From LMUY01 sp965199095 (lineage in GTDB: Bacteria > Pseudomonadota > Alphaproteobacteria > Acetobacterales > Acetobacteraceae), in NCBI GenBank assembly GCA_965199095.1, contig CBDAQM010000008.1:276597-340596 (forward strand): a stretch of DNA of 64,000 bases, written 5' to 3'. The notes beneath the pieces are model-generated. The model had not been told where the DNA came from. It did not search any database and was given only the letters and a program-made list of their open reading frames with translations. Position numbers and translations under genes: made by a program. Shown here piece after piece: positions 15,627-25,151 of this stretch. The stretch's first letter is position 1, and each line of letters begins with the position of its first letter.

Positions 15627-17243
15627 ATGAACCGATTCGACCTGCCCAAGACCGCTGCCAACCACGTGCCCCTGTCGCCCGTGTCCTTCCTGATCCGGGC
15701 TGCCACGGTGCATCCGGACCGGCTGGCGGTCGTGCATGGCGCCTACCGGGCCAGTTGGCGGCAAACGGCCGAGCGGTGCCGGCGACTTGCCTCGGCGCTC
15801 AGCCAACGCGGCATCCGTCCGGGCGATGTCGTCGCTGTCATGGCGCCCAATACCCCGCCGATGCTGGAGGCGCATTTCGCCGTTCCCATGCTGGGCGCCG
15901 TGCTCAACGCGCTCAACGTGCGGCTGGACGCGGAGACCATCGCCTACATCCTCGCCCATGGCGAAGCCCGCATCCTGATCACGGACCGCGAGTTCGCGCC
16001 GACCATTTCCGCCGCCCTGGACATGTTGCCCGCCGGGACTCGCCCCCTGGTGATCGATATCGACGATACCCTGGCGCCGCCGGGCGCGTCGTTGGGCGAG
16101 ATCGAGTATGAGGCATTCCTCGCCAGCGGTGACGCGGCGTTCCCGATCGCGCTGCCGGCCGACGAGTGGGACGCGATCGCGCTCAGCTACACCTCCGGCA
16201 CCACCGGGCGGCCCAAGGGCGTCATCACGCATCATCGCGGCGCCTATCTGAACGCGCTCGGCAACATCCTGACCTGGGCGATGCCGCACCACCCCGTCTA
16301 CCTGTGGACGCTGCCGATGTTCCACTGCAACGGCTGGTGTTTCCCCTGGGCCATCACCGCCCAGGCGGGGACGCATGTGTGCCTGCGCCGGGTGGAGGCG
16401 GCGGCGATCCTGCATGCGCTGGACACGGAGGGTATCACCCATCTCTGTTGCGCGCCCATCGTGATGGGGATGCTGCTGCACGCGCCCGGCATGCAGCCAA
16501 GACCCCGCCCGGTCCACATCATGACGGCCGGCGCCGCCCCGCCCGCGGCGATCATCGAGGGGATGGAGCGGCTGAACTTCGCCGTCACCCATGTCTATGG
16601 CCTGACCGAATGCTACGGCCCGAACACGGTCTGCGAGTGGCACCCCGAATGGGACGCGCTGCCGGAGGGCGAGCGGGCGACGCTGAAGGCCCGGCAGGGC
16701 GTGCCCTACGTGGTGCAGGAGAGCCTCGTGGTGGCCGACCCGGTCAGCCTGGCGCTGGCGCCGCAGGATGGCACGACCATGGGCGAGTTGCTGATGCGCG
16801 GCAACGTGGTCATGAAGGGCTACCTGAAGGACGAGGCCGCCACGGCTGCGGCCTTCGCCGGCGGCTGGTTCCACACCGGCGATTTGGGCGTGTGGCATCC
16901 GGACGGCTACGCCGAAATCCGCGACCGGGCGAAGGACATCATCATCAGCGGCGGCGAGAACATCTCCACGATCGAGATCGAGAGCGTGCTCTACCGCCAT
17001 CCCGCCATCCTGGAGGCCGCCGTCGTGGCGCGGCCCGATGCCAAGTGGGGCGAGACACCCTGCGCCTTCGTTACGCTGAAGCCCGGCGCCGAGGCGGTTG
17101 AAGCGGAGATCATCGCGTTCTGCCGCCAGCATATGGCGCACTACAAGGCCCCGCGCAGCGTCGTCTTCGGCCTGCTCCCGAAGACGTCTACGGGGAAGAT
17201 GCAGAAATTCGTCTTGCGGGAACGGGCCCGGGCGATGGTCTAG
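15627..17243 (+). CDS. Acyl-CoA synthetase (AMP-forming)
   Basis: This 538-residue enzyme of the ANL superfamily would activate a carboxylic acid with ATP and CoA. Visible motifs are LSYTSGTTGRPKGVITH (phosphate loop), YGLTECYGPNT (A5), GWFHTGDLGVWHPDGY (A7) and the C-terminal PKTSTGKMQK with the catalytic Lys. The LWTLPMFHCNGWCFPW stretch is typical of the medium-chain/methylmercaptopropionate-CoA ligase branch, so a short- to medium-chain substrate is likely. A strong GGGGGAGGAG precedes the ATG. It appears to be a single-gene unit. Confidence 0.9.
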   Translation: MNRFDLPKTAANHVPLSPVSFLIRAATVHPDRLAVVHGAYRASWRQTAERCRRLASALSQRGIRPGDVVAVMAPNTPPMLEAHFAVPMLGAVLNALNVRLDAETIAYILAHGEARILITDREFAPTISAALDMLPAGTRPLVIDIDDTLAPPGASLGEIEYEAFLASGDAAFPIALPADEWDAIALSYTSGTTGRPKGVITHHRGAYLNALGNILTWAMPHHPVYLWTLPMFHCNGWCFPWAITAQAGTHVCLRRVEAAAILHALDTEGITHLCCAPIVMGMLLHAPGMQPRPRPVHIMTAGAAPPAAIIEGMERLNFAVTHVYGLTECYGPNTVCEWHPEWDALPEGERATLKARQGVPYVVQESLVVADPVSLALAPQDGTTMGELLMRGNVVMKGYLKDEAATAAAFAGGWFHTGDLGVWHPDGYAEIRDRAKDIIISGGENISTIEIESVLYRHPAILEAAVVARPDAKWGETPCAFVTLKPGAEAVEAEIIAFCRQHMAHYKAPRSVVFGLLPKTSTGKMQKFVLRERARAMV

Positions 17244-17264
17244 CGCCCGGTCCAAGATGCCGCC

Positions 17265-18851
17265 TTACGCGGCGCGTATCCCCATCAGGAAATCGGCGAC
17301 ATGCGCGCGCAGTCCGACCTCCCTTTCCCCCACCGCAGCCGCAGCGCACAACACGCGTGCCGCAACGCTGCCGGTCACCTCGGCATCGCGCTGCACGTCA
17401 CCGGCGGTGCCGCTGACATCCAGCGCACTCCGCGCTGCGTCTGCGACGTTGCGGCTGATTTCCTTGGTCGCGGTAGCCTGTTGCCGCATGACAAGAGCAA
17501 CGTCTGTGGCCACGTCACTGATCTGACTCATCGCCGCATCAATGCCTCGCAGCGCGCTCACCGCTTCGTCCGTGCAGGTTTGGATTGCCCCGATTTGATC
17601 CGATATCGTCGCCGTCGCCTGCGCCGCCTGCAGGGCCAGGGCCTTGACCTCTTCAGCAACGACCGAGAAGCCGCGGCCCGCCGAGCCGGCGCGAGCCGCC
17701 TCGATCATCGCGTTCAGGGCGAGCATTTTAGTACGCCCGGCGATCTGCTGGATCGTGGTCACGACGACGCCGATGCGTCCGGCCGCATCATCCAACCGCG
17801 CGATCGTTGCGGCGGTCTGCCCCGCGCGCTCCACCGCGCGGTTGGCAATCTCGATCGAACTTGCGACACCGCGGCTGACCGAGGCGGTTGTCTCTGCCAG
17901 GTCGCGAACCGATTTCGATGTCGCCGCAACGTGCGTTGACGCCATCTGTGCTCCCGCCGCCATCGAGGCTGCGCGTTCCGCCGTGACGTTCGACGCGGTG
18001 GTCAACTGCTGAGCCAGGGTTCGCATCTCTCCCGAAACCTCAACGAAGTCGTCCAACGCGGCACTGGCGACGCTGCTGAAGCTTCGGGTCCCGGCCTCCA
18101 ACACTTCGCTGGTTCGTCGGCGGGCCTCAAAGTCAAGCGCCTGGTTGTCGGCGAACCGGGCGATTTCGCCTCGTCGTAACCGCTCCCGAGCGCCGAGCAG
18201 GTAGGCGCGGCGCAGCGCTTTATCGAATTTGTAGTTCGCCAGCAGCGACATTGACGCGGCAATGAGCACCGCACTGTTGATATGGCCGCTCCCTTTGGGA
18301 ATGACTTCGTGCATCCAACTGGTGTTGATCATTGTTGCAAGCAGCACGATCACCGTCGTCCAAGCAGCGAAGGAAAATCGTACCGCACAGACGACGTTGA
18401 CGAATAGAAGAGTTACAATTGGACTATAGCCGTACAGCATGGCGACGGGCAACTGGCTGCGGTGATTGATCACCATGCCAACAACAAGGCTAAGAAGACA
18501 GATGAATGGCGGCACGGACTCCCGGGTGGCAGAGGACTTGGTTACCCGGTTGCACGCGATGGCGAGGATGCTCAAAGGCGTCACGAACAGGATCTGCACG
18601 ATTGTCGTCAGCACGGCTACGTCAGGGAGGTCCCGGTAATAGCTGAACAGGATGACGTTGTAGAACACCAGGCCGGCAATGCCATAGCGGGTGAACATCC
18701 GGCGACGCTCCGCGACCGTGTCGCGTTCAAACCTCGCCTCCAACACCGGCGCGAACTTCAGCCGCAGGCCCTTGCTGACAAGGCTGGCTTCAATCATCTC
18801 GACGAGAGGCTGTTCCTCCTTGCTATCGTGCGCGATATCCCGAGTGGTCAT
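17265..18851 (-). CDS. Methyl-accepting chemotaxis protein with a polytopic membrane domain
   Basis: This 528-residue receptor differs from the first one. After a short cytoplasmic helix (PVLEARFERDTVAERRR) it has five to six hydrophobic segments in a row, like MASE-type membrane sensors, and no HAMP domain. The signalling domain follows, with the tip region reading AGRTKMLALNAMIEAARAG. The Gln/Asn of the usual tip (E/Q..NLLALNA) is partly altered. The start is uncertain: ATG at 18851 (used here) or ATG at 18914. The sensor type suggests a membrane-soluble or redox stimulus. The gene is next to, and convergent with, the acyl-CoA synthetase. Confidence 0.85.
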   Translation of the reverse strand: MTTRDIAHDSKEEQPLVEMIEASLVSKGLRLKFAPVLEARFERDTVAERRRMFTRYGIAGLVFYNVILFSYYRDLPDVAVLTTIVQILFVTPLSILAIACNRVTKSSATRESVPPFICLLSLVVGMVINHRSQLPVAMLYGYSPIVTLLFVNVVCAVRFSFAAWTTVIVLLATMINTSWMHEVIPKGSGHINSAVLIAASMSLLANYKFDKALRRAYLLGARERLRRGEIARFADNQALDFEARRRTSEVLEAGTRSFSSVASAALDDFVEVSGEMRTLAQQLTTASNVTAERAASMAAGAQMASTHVAATSKSVRDLAETTASVSRGVASSIEIANRAVERAGQTAATIARLDDAAGRIGVVVTTIQQIAGRTKMLALNAMIEAARAGSAGRGFSVVAEEVKALALQAAQATATISDQIGAIQTCTDEAVSALRGIDAAMSQISDVATDVALVMRQQATATKEISRNVADAARSALDVSGTAGDVQRDAEVTGSVAARVLCAAAAVGEREVGLRAHVADFLMGIRAA

Positions 18852-19025
18852 ACTTGTCCCATTGGGCTGCGCAACGATGCCAACTCGCCCCGGTGGGGCT
18901 TCCACTGCTAACATGACAGGCAAAGATTGACAGGCCCTTTAGGCCGCGTAGCAGCCAAAAGGCTCCTCTTGTTGCCCATGACGCCGCACCGCAGGTGGAC
19001 ACCGTGATGGCCACGAGTTTCACCA

Positions 19026-20306
19026 TTACCCATCCTTCGCGACGATGGGCCGCGGCGCCATCAAGGTGAGGACCGTGGCCGCAAGCAGGCTGATCGCCAT
19101 GAACAGGAACGATGCCTGGTCGTTGCCGGTGACCGAATTGAGCAAACCGACGACGTAGGTGCCGACGAACGAGCCGAGTGCACCACACCCGTTCACCAGC
19201 GCGATCGCGCCGCCCGCCACGTTGCGCGGCAGCAACTCGGTGATCCAGGCGAAGAACGGGCCATAGGGCGCGTACATCGCGCCGCCCGCCACAACCAGAA
19301 GGCCGTAGGACAGCCAGTAATTCGACCCGCCAATGACGTAGGAGGCGTAGAGCGCCACGGCGCCAAGAAGCATGAACGGCCACACCACGCCGCGCCGCAC
19401 CCCCGTCCGGTCCGACGTAAAGGATGCGCCAACCATCAGCAGCACGGCCGCCAGGTACGGGATGGCGGACAGCCAGCCGACAGCGACGATGCCGAGGGCG
19501 GAGCCGGTTCGCAGCATGGAGGGAAGCCACAGGATGAAGCCGTAAATCCCGATGCTCCAGCACAGATATTGCGCCGACAGCAGCAACACGGCCGGAGAGC
19601 GGAACGCCGCACGGTAGTCGCGAACGGGCGCGATCACGCCTTGCTCGGCGGCGAGACGACGCTCGACCTCGCCCGCCGCGCTGGCGAACCAGCGTGCCTG
19701 ATGCGGCTCGTCGTCCACCAGCCACCACCACGCCGCGGCCCAGAGCACGGGCGGGATGCCTTCGGCAAGGAACATCCCGCGCCAGCCGACCCCCTGGATC
19801 AGGTAGCCGGACACCACCGACATCCACAGCACCGTCACCGGGTTGCCCAGGATCAGCACGGTATTGGCGAGGGACCGCTCCCCGCGGGTGAACCAGTGCG
19901 ACAGCAGGATCAGCATCGCCGGCAGTACCGCGCTTTCCACCACGCCGAGAAGGAAACGGTCGATGGCGAGCAGCCAGAGGCTGTGCAGCAAACCAGTTGC
20001 GGCAGCCAGGATGCCCCAGGCCACCATGCTGACGCATACCAGCCGCTTCGCACTGTGACGCTCCGCATACAGGGCGCCCGGCACCTGAAACAGGAAGTAG
20101 CCCAGGAAGAACAGTGAGCCCAGCAGGGCATTGGCGCCGCCGCTGATGTGCAGGTCGCTCGCCATGCCCGATGCGGCGCCGAAGCCGTAATTGGCGCGAT
20201 CCACATAGGCGAAGCTGTAGGTGACGAAGATCGCCGGCATCAGGCGCAGCCAGCGGCTGGAGGCTGTCGCGACGGCTGCAGTCTGTCGGGTATTTGACAC
20301 GGTCAT
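19026..20306 (-). CDS. MFS transporter, anion:cation symporter type
   Basis: This 426-residue major facilitator has twelve predicted membrane helices. The first loop motif YVDRANYGFGAASGM and the conserved SLFFLGYFLFQVPGALYAERHSAKR pattern, split over helices 1 and 2-3, are typical of the ACS family, which imports organic anions such as hexuronates, phthalate or allantoate. The substrate cannot be read from sequence. It lies divergent from the XRE-cupin regulator and next to the gamma-glutamylamide gene cluster, so it may import a substrate or precursor of that cluster. Confidence 0.88.
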   Translation of the reverse strand: MTVSNTRQTAAVATASSRWLRLMPAIFVTYSFAYVDRANYGFGAASGMASDLHISGGANALLGSLFFLGYFLFQVPGALYAERHSAKRLVCVSMVAWGILAAATGLLHSLWLLAIDRFLLGVVESAVLPAMLILLSHWFTRGERSLANTVLILGNPVTVLWMSVVSGYLIQGVGWRGMFLAEGIPPVLWAAAWWWLVDDEPHQARWFASAAGEVERRLAAEQGVIAPVRDYRAAFRSPAVLLLSAQYLCWSIGIYGFILWLPSMLRTGSALGIVAVGWLSAIPYLAAVLLMVGASFTSDRTGVRRGVVWPFMLLGAVALYASYVIGGSNYWLSYGLLVVAGGAMYAPYGPFFAWITELLPRNVAGGAIALVNGCGALGSFVGTYVVGLLNSVTGNDQASFLFMAISLLAATVLTLMAPRPIVAKDG

Positions 20307-20684
20307 GATGAGGCAACGTCCGGATGAGAGATGGGTTAGGTCGTGGCATTGTTATCGGATCCCGATCAAGCGGATGGAGAAGTTGATGACCGCTTGCATG
20401 CTCGTGCAGAGTACGATTGCCGAGGACGGGAAATACGGGAGATACCGTCAGGCGGTCGTTCCTTGATAGAGGCGTTCGGTGGGAAACACGTAAGAGGAGG
20501 GTCCATTGAGCTTCTAGGGTGAACTATGCCGGACGCCCCGAACTGGACATGGCGCCGGGCGTGAGCCGCGCTCAACAGCTTCCTTTGTAGGATCCGGTCC
20601 AGTGCTCATCCTGGCATCTCCCCGCGCCAGCGTGCGAAGGCATCCCCTTCTCGGGCGGAGCTGCGATCAATATAACTCGGCTGA
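20307..20684. other. Intergenic region between the MFS gene and the XRE-cupin regulator
   Basis: This 378-base divergent spacer has no convincing gene. A TATAAC hexamer (20671-20676) lies only eight bases before the regulator ATG at 20685, and no SD sequence is present there. It must hold the promoters of both flanking genes and is the natural place for the regulator to bind. No clear operator palindrome was found. Confidence 0.5.
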
Positions 20685-21335
20685 ATGGGTAACCCTGCAA
20701 AGCCTACAGCCGAACCCGGGTCCGAACCGATCCTGACCACCGGCTCCAATGCGCCCGACGAGGCGGCGGGAACGCTGGAGCAGCGTATCGGACGGGAGGT
20801 GAGGGCGCTGCGGACCCGGCTCGGCTTGACCGGCGCGGAACTGGCGCGGGCCGCTGCGATCTCGACCGGAATGTTGTCAAAGATCGAAACCGGGCAAATT
20901 TCCGCCTCGCTGGGCATGCTGGAGAGCATTGCGACCGTATTGAACGTCTCGCTCGCCGGCCTGTTCGCCGGGACGGAGCCGCGGCGGGACTGCTCGTTCG
21001 TCAAGGCGGGCGGCGGCGTGCAGATCGACCGGAGGGGCACCAAGGCCGGCCACCGCTACGAGTTGTTGGGGCATTCGGTGGCGGGATCGCTGGTGGTGGA
21101 GCCATACTTGATCACGCTGGCGATGGACGCGGCGCCCTACACGTCGTTCCAGCACGCAGGAGTGGAGCTGATCTACATGCTGACCGGGCGGGTGGCCTAC
21201 CGCCATGGCGATCAAGTCTACGACATGGAGCCGGGCGATACGCTGTTCTTCGACGCCACCGCGCGTCACGGACCTGAAGCGCTGCCTAAGCTGCCTTCGA
21301 CCTATTTGTCGATCATCGTCTATCCGCGGCCCTAG
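20685..21335 (+). CDS. XRE-family regulator with a C-terminal cupin domain
   Basis: This is a 216-residue DNA-binding regulator. Residues 25-90 form a Cro/CI helix-turn-helix (LGLTGAELARAAAISTGMLS, then KIETGQISASLGMLESIA). Residues 135-212 form a small cupin (TSFQHAGVELIYMLTGRVAY with EPGDTLFFDATARHG) that would sense a ligand. This architecture is common in regulators of amine and polyamine catabolism such as PuuR-like proteins. That fits the adjacent gamma-glutamylamide cluster, which it faces convergently, and the divergent MFS gene. Its mRNA may be leaderless. Confidence 0.87.
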   Translation: MGNPAKPTAEPGSEPILTTGSNAPDEAAGTLEQRIGREVRALRTRLGLTGAELARAAAISTGMLSKIETGQISASLGMLESIATVLNVSLAGLFAGTEPRRDCSFVKAGGGVQIDRRGTKAGHRYELLGHSVAGSLVVEPYLITLAMDAAPYTSFQHAGVELIYMLTGRVAYRHGDQVYDMEPGDTLFFDATARHGPEALPKLPSTYLSIIVYPRP

Positions 21336-21357
21336 CGCCTGACCTCGTCGAGTTTGC

Positions 21358-22545
21358 CTAGGAAACGGCTCCCGTCCCATACGCACCCGTGAGTGGCTCC
21401 GCGTCGGCATAGCGTGTCATCCGGTATGGATGGATCGGCAAATCCGTCGCCAAGCCGAGCATGGACTGCGCGAGCATGCGGCCGATCATGGGCGACATTT
21501 TGAAGCCGTGTCCGGAGAAGCCGAATGCCACCTGCATGCCCGCGATCCCCGGCACCGGGCCGAGCACCGGATTCCAGTCCGGCGTGGCGTCGTAGAGCCC
21601 AGACCATGACCGCACCAGCCGTCCGTTGGCGAAGGCCGGCAACCGGAATGCCGCCTGTGTCGCCTCGTCCACCATCGCGTCGAGATCGGCTTCCAGCGCC
21701 GGCGCGTCCGGGTCGCTCGCCGGGGTGCCCTCATGGCCGCCGCCGACCAGGAGGTGACCGCCACTGGCACGCATGTAGAGCCGCGCTGGCGAAGCGAGAT
21801 CCTTCAACACGGGAAGGTCGGCGGTATAGGACGCGTCGGCGGCCAGGGTGAAGACGTGGTGGGCGCTGATGTCGAGCGGGATATCGATCCCGGCCCAGTC
21901 CGCCGCGATCCGGCTCCATACATTCACGGCAGAGAGCACGACGGGCGCGTGCACAGGGCCGCTGGCCGTCTGTACCCCGGTGACGCGGTCGCCCTCCCGC
22001 AGCAATCCGGTCACCGCGGTGTTCGTGCGCACCGTGGCGCCCCGGCGTTTGGCGGCGCGGATAAACCCGGTGGCCACGAGGTAGGGGTCGGCGAACCCGG
22101 CTTCCGCCTCGAACCCGATCGCGTCGATGTCATCCAGGTGCAACCAAGGATGCTTCTCCAGCGCTTGCGCGCGGTCGAGCAGCATGGCCTCCACGCCCAG
22201 TCCTTGCTGCATGGCGATGCTGCTGCGCACCGCGTCCGATGCCGACCCCGGCGGCGCCACGATCACGTAGCCGGACCGTACCAGCCCGGCATCCGCCTCT
22301 GGGTCATCGTCAAGCAGCGCCCGGAAATCCTCAAGCATGGCCAGGCTGGCGCGCGCCACCTGGACGTTGATCGGCACGCTGTAATGGGTGCGCACAATGC
22401 CGGAGGAGAAGGCCGTCATCCCGCCGGCGATCTCCCCCCGCTCCAGCAGCAATGGCTTTCGGCAGCCCAGCCGGGCCAGTTGGAACAGCACGGAGGCACC
22501 GATCACGCCGCCGCCGATGACGATCGCGTCGAAGGTCTCTGCCAT
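21358..22545 (-). CDS. FAD-dependent oxidoreductase, DAO / sarcosine oxidase beta-like
   Basis: This is a flavoprotein of 395 residues in the D-amino-acid oxidase superfamily. The N-terminal dinucleotide fold reads DAIVIGGGVIGASVLFQLAR with ERGEIAGGMTAFSSGIVRTH next. The C-terminus carries the second FAD contact region, GLYDATPDWNPVLGPVPG then GFSGHGFKMSPMIG. Such enzymes oxidise N-methylated or secondary amino acids. It is the last gene of the operon that makes GmaS- and Mgs-like proteins and starts three bases after the gmaS-like stop. The simplest role is oxidation of an N-alkylglutamate, but the multi-subunit N-methylglutamate dehydrogenase partners are absent. Confidence 0.85.
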   Translation of the reverse strand: MAETFDAIVIGGGVIGASVLFQLARLGCRKPLLLERGEIAGGMTAFSSGIVRTHYSVPINVQVARASLAMLEDFRALLDDDPEADAGLVRSGYVIVAPPGSASDAVRSSIAMQQGLGVEAMLLDRAQALEKHPWLHLDDIDAIGFEAEAGFADPYLVATGFIRAAKRRGATVRTNTAVTGLLREGDRVTGVQTASGPVHAPVVLSAVNVWSRIAADWAGIDIPLDISAHHVFTLAADASYTADLPVLKDLASPARLYMRASGGHLLVGGGHEGTPASDPDAPALEADLDAMVDEATQAAFRLPAFANGRLVRSWSGLYDATPDWNPVLGPVPGIAGMQVAFGFSGHGFKMSPMIGRMLAQSMLGLATDLPIHPYRMTRYADAEPLTGAYGTGAVS

Positions 22546-22548
22546 CGC

Positions 22549-23838
22549 TCAGCAGTCCAGCGTGGTGTCACGCTCCCACTCGGTGAGGTGGCGCATGTAG
22601 CCGTCCCACTCCTGTCGTTTCAACTTGGCGTAGGCGGAACAGAAGGGCGCACCGAGGGCGTCCTGCAGCGTCGTGCACACCTCGAACGCGCGCACGGCGT
22701 CCAGCAGGTTCAGCGGCAGCTTGCGAACCTCCGTCGCCGCCTGGGTATACATGTCCAGGTCCAATCGCTGGCCTGGGTCGCGCGCCTGCGCCACACCATC
22801 CAACCCGGCAGCCAGTAGCCCGGCCTGGAGCAGGTACGGGTTGGCGGCGCCGTCCGCGAGGCGGTACTCGATGCGTCCCGCGCCGGGCACGCGGACCATG
22901 TGGGTGCGGTTGTTGCCGCCCCAACTGATCGTGCTGGGCGACCAGGTGGCGCCGGACAGCGTCACCGGGGCATTGATCCGCTTATAGCTGTTCACGGCCG
23001 GGTTGGTGAGCGCGCACAGCGCCTCCGCATGCGCCATCAGGCCGCCAAGAAAGTGCCCTGCCAGCGGGGACAGCCCCAGCTCGTCCTCACCCTTGAAGGC
23101 GTTGTCTTCACCGCGCCAGACCGAGATATGCGCGTGGCAGCCGGACCCGGTCAGGGCAGGAAACGGCTTCGGCATGAACGTCGCGCGCATGCCGTGCCGC
23201 TCGGCAATGGTGCGGACCATGTATTTAAAGAACACGTGGCGGTCGGCGGTGACCAGGGCAGGGGCGTAGGCCCAGTTCATCTCGTACTGGCCGTTGGCGT
23301 CCTCGTGGTCGTTCTGGTACGGGCCCCAGCCCAGCGCGTCCATCGCGTCGCTGATCTCGGTGATCACGTCGTAGCGGCGCATCAGGGTCAACTGGTCGTA
23401 GCACGGCTTGGTCTGGCGGTCGGCGTCGTCGGCGATGGCCATCCCGTCGGGTTGGATGAGGAAGAACTCCGGCTCGACTCCGGTGCGCATCTCCAGCCCG
23501 TCAGCCGCGCCTCTGGCGACCAGGCGGTTCAGCACGTTGCGCGGCGCCTGTTCGACCAGCTTGCCGCCCATCCACGGGTTGGCCGCCATCCAGCCGACCT
23601 CCGGCTTCCACGGGAGCTGGATCAGGCTCGCCGGGTCCGGCACGGCGAGCACGTCCGGGTCGGCGGGCGTCATGTCGAACCAGGTGGCGAACCCAGCGAA
23701 CCCGGCGCCGTCCTGCGCCATGCCGTCGATCGCGCTGGCGGGGACAAGCTTGGCGCGCAGGATGCCGAACAAATCGGTGTAGGCGATCAGGAAATACCTT
23801 ATCCCGCGTTCCTTCGCGATGGTGGACAGCGCGCTCAT
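22549..23838 (-). CDS. gmaS: Glutamine synthetase type III-like; probable gamma-glutamylmethylamide synthetase
   Basis: This ATP-dependent glutamate-amine ligase has 429 residues. The N-terminal beta-grasp region (YFLIAYTDLFGILRAKLVPA) and the catalytic domain (NDHEDANGQYEMNW, GSGCHAHISVW, NNRTHMVRVPGAGRIEYRLA) match the GlnT/GmaS branch of glutamine synthetases. GmaS makes gamma-glutamylmethylamide from methylamine and glutamate. GlnT homologues elsewhere are annotated as glutamine synthetase III, so the substrate is inferred from its fixed neighbourhood with MgsABC-like genes. The ATG at 23838 overlaps the preceding stop (ATGA), showing coupling. A longer frame starting at 23853 is not needed. 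Confidence 0.8.
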   Translation of the reverse strand: MSALSTIAKERGIRYFLIAYTDLFGILRAKLVPASAIDGMAQDGAGFAGFATWFDMTPADPDVLAVPDPASLIQLPWKPEVGWMAANPWMGGKLVEQAPRNVLNRLVARGAADGLEMRTGVEPEFFLIQPDGMAIADDADRQTKPCYDQLTLMRRYDVITEISDAMDALGWGPYQNDHEDANGQYEMNWAYAPALVTADRHVFFKYMVRTIAERHGMRATFMPKPFPALTGSGCHAHISVWRGEDNAFKGEDELGLSPLAGHFLGGLMAHAEALCALTNPAVNSYKRINAPVTLSGATWSPSTISWGGNNRTHMVRVPGAGRIEYRLADGAANPYLLQAGLLAAGLDGVAQARDPGQRLDLDMYTQAATEVRKLPLNLLDAVRAFEVCTTLQDALGAPFCSAYAKLKRQEWDGYMRHLTEWERDTTLDC

Positions 23839-25151
23839 TGGCCGGGGATCCAACTGGTACCCGCCAGGGGAACGCGCGCCATCGCGGCAGCTTCGACGGT
23901 CAGGGCCACGAGGTCCTCCGGTTCCAGATTGTGCACATGGCTCTTGCCGCAGGCGCGGGCGATGGTCTGCGCTTCCAGGGTCAGCACGGACAAGTAGTTG
24001 GCCAGCCGCCGCCCGCCCAGCACGGGGTCCAGCCGGGCCGCAAGCACCGGGTCCTGCGTGGTGATGCCCGCCGGGTCCCGCCCCTCGTGCCAGGCGTCAT
24101 AGGCGCCGGCATAGGTGCCGAGGGCGGCGTATTCCGCATCGAACGCAGGGTCGTTGTCACCCAGGGCGGCGAGCGCGGCGGTGCCGATGCTGACGGCGTC
24201 CGCACCCAGCGCCAGCGCCTTGGCCACGTCGGCGCCGTTGCGGATGCCGCCGGAGACGATCAACTGGACCTGCCTGTGCAATCCCAGATCCTGCAGCGCC
24301 TGCACCGCCGGGCGGATCGCGGCCAGGATGGGCAGCCCGACATTCTCGATGAACACGGTCTGCGTCGCCGCGGTGCCACCCTGCATGCCGTCCAGCACAA
24401 CGACGTCGGCGCCGGCCTTGGCGGCCAACGCGGTGTCGTAGTACGGGCGGGACGCGCCGACCTTCAGGTAGATCGGCTTCTGCCAGTCCGTAATCTCCCG
24501 CAACTCGAGGATCTTGATCTCCAGGTCGTCCGGCCCGGTCCAATCCGGATGGCGGGAGGCGCTGCGCTGGTCGATGCCGGGCGGCAGGGTGCGCATGGCG
24601 GCGACACGCTCGGTGATTTTCTGACCCAGCAGCATGCCGCCCCCGCCGGGCTTGGCGCCCTGCCCGACGACGATCTCGATCGCATCGGCAGCGCGCAAAT
24701 CGTCGGGATTCATGCCGTAGCGGCTCGGGAGGTATTGGTAGACCAGCGTGGTGGAGCTCTGCCGCTCCTCCTGCGTCATGCCGCCGTCGCCCGTCGTGGT
24801 GCTGGTGCCGGCGATGCTGGCGCCGCGGCCCAGCGCCTCCTTGGCCTGGGCCGACAGGCTGCCGAAGCTCATGCCGGCAATGGTGATGGGGATTTTCAGT
24901 TCGACGGGTTTCTTCGCGTGACGTGCGCCGAGCACGACATCGGTGCCGCAGCGCTCGCGGTAGCCCTCCAGCGGATACCGGCTGATGCTGGCGCCGAGGA
25001 ACAGCAGGTCGTCGAAATGCGGCAAAGCGCGTTTGGCGCCGTAGCCGCGGATGTCGTAGATGCCCGTCGCGGCGGCGCGGCGGATCTCGGCCAGCGCGGC
25101 GGCGTCAAACGTGACGCTTTCCCGTGGCGCGGGTCGGTAGGGGTGGTCCAT
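23835..25151 (-). CDS. mgsC: FMN-binding glutamate synthase-like subunit (MgsC/GlxD type)
   Basis: This 438-residue protein corresponds to the FMN/synthase domain of the glutamate synthase large subunit as a stand-alone polypeptide. Visible features are PITIAGMSFGSLSAQAKEAL, the GTSTTTGDGGMTQEER loop, GQGAKPGGGGMLLGQKI, LDGMQGGTAATQ and IVSGGIRNGADVAKALALGA with the flavin-phosphate site. Only two cysteines are present (about 68 and 405), so the 3Fe-4S cluster of GltB seems absent. In the N-methylglutamate pathway MgsC, with MgsA and MgsB, converts gamma-glutamylmethylamide to N-methylglutamate. It starts one base inside the mgsB stop and overlaps gmaS by four. Confidence 0.85.
   Translation of the reverse strand: MDHPYRPAPRESVTFDAAALAEIRRAAATGIYDIRGYGAKRALPHFDDLLFLGASISRYPLEGYRERCGTDVVLGARHAKKPVELKIPITIAGMSFGSLSAQAKEALGRGASIAGTSTTTGDGGMTQEERQSSTTLVYQYLPSRYGMNPDDLRAADAIEIVVGQGAKPGGGGMLLGQKITERVAAMRTLPPGIDQRSASRHPDWTGPDDLEIKILELREITDWQKPIYLKVGASRPYYDTALAAKAGADVVVLDGMQGGTAATQTVFIENVGLPILAAIRPAVQALQDLGLHRQVQLIVSGGIRNGADVAKALALGADAVSIGTAALAALGDNDPAFDAEYAALGTYAGAYDAWHEGRDPAGITTQDPVLAARLDPVLGGRRLANYLSVLTLEAQTIARACGKSHVHNLEPEDLVALTVEAAAMARVPLAGTSWIPGQ

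Noticed and set aside
15525..17255. 576-codon open frame on the minus strand
   Set aside because: It is the mirror of the acyl-CoA synthetase gene. The composition is His/Arg/Gln-rich low-complexity and no family motif is present.
18823..20349. 508-codon minus-strand frame overlapping the MFS gene
   Set aside because: It is a different frame on the same strand as the MFS transporter. The 426-residue frame carries all twelve helices and family motifs, this one none.
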